Assembly (NCBI RefSeq): GCF_932276165.1
Contig: NC_063995.1
Coordinates: 3,720,001-3,784,000, forward strand
DNA from: Plutella xylostella
Taxonomy: Eukaryota; Arthropoda; Insecta; Lepidoptera; Plutellidae
DNA: 64,000 bases
Direction: 5' to 3'
The position numbers were made by a program, and so were the translations under genes. Below are positions 61,068-64,000 of this stretch, one piece after another (the first letter of the stretch is position 1; the number at the start of each line of letters is the position of its first letter). The notes under the pieces were generated by a model that did no database searches, was not told the origin of the DNA, and worked only from the letters and a program-made list of their open reading frames with translations.

Positions 61068-62501
61068 GTTTATCGGCGTTTAGCCGGTCGCGACTGCGCC
61101 CGCGATTAGCTAATGACGCACCCTGTGTAATGACATACGATTCGTAACGTTTTACTGCAGAACGCACGATTCTCATAGATTAAAGGGAATATTTGCTAAT
61201 AACATGGCAATGAACGGATCAGTTATATTTTTTAGTAAAAGCTTTGAATAAATTTGCAGGACGCATAACTAAGCATGTAAGCTTTGAGAAAAATTTGAAA
61301 TTTGAAAAAAAAAAATTGAGATGCGGTTAAAAACCAGTCACATTCTAATCAACATAAATTTATTGTCACATACTTTACGTACAAATAAAATGAATTTTAT
61401 ATCTCGTAGTAAGACAATGAATGTAATTTGATATTATTGTACAATTTACAATCTAATCGTTCTCCTAAAAATGCATAATATCAATATGTTGATGAAAGTT
61501 GAACACCTGAAACATGTGTTTTGCCGATTAATTTCGTTTCTAATTACGTTTTCTATAGGTATGCCTAATAGGGATAGGTTACCTTTATGAATCAAATTAG
61601 AAAATTAACTATTGTGTTCTTATCTAAATATTCAGGTAAAAAGAAAAGTAACTTACGGGTAACCCAACATTTTTCATGTACATGAAAAAGAGAAACTAGA
61701 GCAAAAAAACATCAAAACGCACAACTTAATATGACACAGGACATATCCAACAACTAAATTACCAATAAATCCGTACTAGCTACACAGCACACTCACCTGC
61801 ACACACCATGCCCGGCAAGTAACAATTCAATACAGTCAACATTTTAAAATTCCACACGTGAGTTCATACGGAGCTCTAATTACATAATTCGGGGCTTGAA
61901 CTCGCTACCAAGAACTGAAATGCCTAATCTGTTATTGCGAATGGCCAAATTGCCCTCCAGAGACACGCCGGGAATCGAACCAAGGACTCCGGGGTCACCG
62001 AGCTTATCATTTAGGCCCACTCTAATCATAATACTGCCAGTGCCATTTTAGCTTCGGACTCATTTTAATAGCCGGAGCCAGTAGCAATCATACCTGGAGC
62101 TATTCATTTAGGATGTTGAAGTTTGGCCAGTGACGCATCATACGGATGCTTTGGTTAGTTTGATTTACTTTATTATTTTTATTTTCACTGTTAATTTGAC
62201 TCGAAAGAACAAATGAACAGTGAATAGTAGGATAGTTATAGGTCAGGGGTGATAGAAAATTTAATATTTAAAGTCGACGATAAAGTGCCTTTGTTTCAGT
62301 GTGTAGAAGCAATATGAATTTTAAAATTCATAGCAACTACAGCCATAAACAATGAAACTCCTCGCTGCGCGATTCCCAGAAGAATCGAACCGTAATACTT
62401 CTTCGACGGACATGTTTCTGATACTTTCTAAGCTCTGTATAAATAATACGTTCGAAGAAAGCTCAAATCGCCCCGCTGTGTGTGGAGGCGGAAGCTCGCA
62501 A

Positions 62502-62532
<31 letters not shown>

Positions 62533-63723
62533 GTCGATGCGGCTCTCTGCGCCGGGGATACGGGCCGAATTCGCATCACGTCCACCGAAAACCCAAATCG
62601 AGATAAACAGCCTCGCCTCGCACAGGGACGTAAGCGGAATCGTTTTACCGGACGATTTTCGTCTTTAACTTGCACGGTTAAGGCGTGTTTTCGGACGCGT
62701 TTCTCCGCACAACAATTGAATCAGTTCACGCAGCATCAAATCACTAAACCGCTGGGCGGAGCGTACCCAGACTCCACCTGTGGGACAGAGACGGAAGAAA
62801 CCCGCTCGACGAGAGCTTTCAGCGCGTGAGAGGGAGACAAAAGTTTCTCTGCTTGGAGTTCTTGAGATGGTAGTCGAATTTTAAGTGGCTTTCAAGAGCT
62901 TTTTTGTTCGTCGCTGGCGGCGGTGGAGGGAGGGGGGGGGGGGGGGAGGTGACACTGAGCATTCTCACTGAGCGCGCGACAATTAGCTCCCTTTGATATG
63001 AGTCGTAATTAATGAATACGATCTGATCAATCAATCTTACAGCGGATGCTGCTACTGAATATAAAGCAAATTGTTATTATTATATTTAAATTACAGTCTG
63101 CTCGCTCTAACGGAAATTACGTCTTATTAGACTTTACCAATTGGAGAAAGGCGGTTGAGTATGTTGTAAAAAGGTTGTAAAGTCTACGATAGAATTATTA
63201 AATAGTAAAAATGGGTCTCTTAGTGGTCTCTTACATTTAGAATCGAAATAGCATCTATTTTTATTTGCAACGGATAAAATTCACAATATTAATCACAAAA
63301 GGACGAGCGAACAACAACATCTAAACCTCCCCCTCATTTACATTTAATGAAATTAAATGATCCATTTAGAAAAATTAATTAACGACGGAACCACTGAAGC
63401 GTCGCCCCGGCCGCAGCCCGCGGTACCACAATACACTGACAACAATAATGATGCTACCACAATAATAATAATTGCACTTGGAATTAATAAAAAGCTCACT
63501 TCACTACAATAACGCACCACTTCGGAACTAATCGGGGTTACAGTACGAGCTATATTAAATTGGTGAGCGCTAACCCCACAGTTTTATATGACAATAATTT
63601 ATTTTAAAATTAGCAACGCGTTTTATTTTAATGGTCGCGGTTTTCAGATGATAAATCTTTGCCTAAGTAGGTAAATTTTAATACCTAGATAAAAATATGT
63701 AAGTATAGGTATATCAACACAAG
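60460..63723 (+). other. BarH1: Downstream BarH intron, second part
   Basis: Contains CGG tracts at 60804-60823, 61031-61068 and 62501-62531, and a run of 15 G at 62932-62946. No coding exon with the expected homeodomain C-terminal end (TKWKRQ) was found. Arginine- and alanine-rich frames here are translated CGG repeat. Confidence 0.55.
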
Positions 63724-64000
63724 GAGCGGTAGTAGCTCAGTCGGGTTTAGGAGCAGTGGTAGCTCAGTCGGGTACGCGCCCGCTTCTCACGCCAGAGATG
63801 TGGGTTCGAATCCCGGCGCTGACATGTACCAATGAGTTCTTTTAACTTAAGTACAATGTATACCATCGCTCTTACGGTGAAGGAAAACATCGCGAGGAAA
63901 CCTGCATATCTAGATTTAGCACATCTAGATATGTGAACCCACTAACCCGCAGTGGACCAGCGTGGTGGGGAAATGGTCCAAGCTTAGGAAGGCAGTTTAG
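63724..64000 (+). repeat. tRNA-derived SINE, family B copy 2, with doubled head
   Basis: The head is present twice: GGTAGTAGCTCAGTCGGGTT at 63728, then GTGGTAGCTCAGTCGGGTAC at 63755. The B-box GGTTCGAATCC is intact at about 63803. The body matches 35111-35445. It is cut by the window end. Confidence 0.85.

Noticed and set aside
61031..62606. Frames with poly-Arg, poly-Ala or poly-Gly
   Set aside because: Translated CGG trinucleotide tracts; no recognised homology.

Overview
The window is insect nuclear DNA, most likely from a moth or butterfly. It is AT-rich, gene-poor and full of transposons. It carries tRNA-headed SINEs and RTE and CR1-type LINE remnants of the kind common in Lepidoptera, plus a BarH homeobox gene whose homeodomain is split by an intron. 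No species can be named from the sequence alone.

Only one host gene is recognised with confidence: a BarH/B-H homeobox transcription factor on the + strand. A CpG-rich 5' region (about 45.48-46.34 kb) holds a candidate TATA box, a four-codon upstream ORF and coding exon 1 (46201-46339), which contains a Groucho-binding-like FMITDIL motif. A 10.4 kb intron follows. Exon 2 (56711-56939) carries the homeodomain to residue 53, with the Bar-class Tyr49. The remaining exon or exons lie beyond the window, so everything from 56940 to 64000 is again intron.

The rest is mostly transposon history. 0-6 kb: SINE, then a shortened Ty3/Gypsy-type element (about 2.6-5.9 kb) whose one ORF joins a Gag N-terminus to an integrase zinc-finger piece; its right LTR is split by a 1.3 kb insertion containing a long hairpin. 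6-17 kb: largely unique DNA with two copies of one MITE and a 180-bp tandem duplication. 17.2-21.7 kb: a nearly complete CR1-type LINE (antisense) with ORF1 and a once-frameshifted ORF2. 22-26.4 kb: no gene seen. 26.4-33.4 kb: a region of scattered GCGTTAC words split by a young, apparently intact 5.5 kb Ty3/Gypsy element (27288-32799, antisense) with identical 271-bp LTRs, a TATA target duplication and a tRNA-Pro primer site. 34-38 kb: helically spaced 21-bp arrays, a SINE, a broken RTE, a foldback-like element and two MITEs. 38.3-42.5 kb: the first exon of an unidentified transposase-like gene (antisense), then a P-element/THAP9-type transposase relic interrupted by an RTE copy, then an inverted copy of the foldback element. 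58.5-60.45 kb: an RTE copy in the BarH intron with a clear target duplication and a 5' inversion.

No genes cooperate here in the operon sense. The practical theme is a developmental homeobox locus with large introns and flanks that have tolerated repeated nested insertion.
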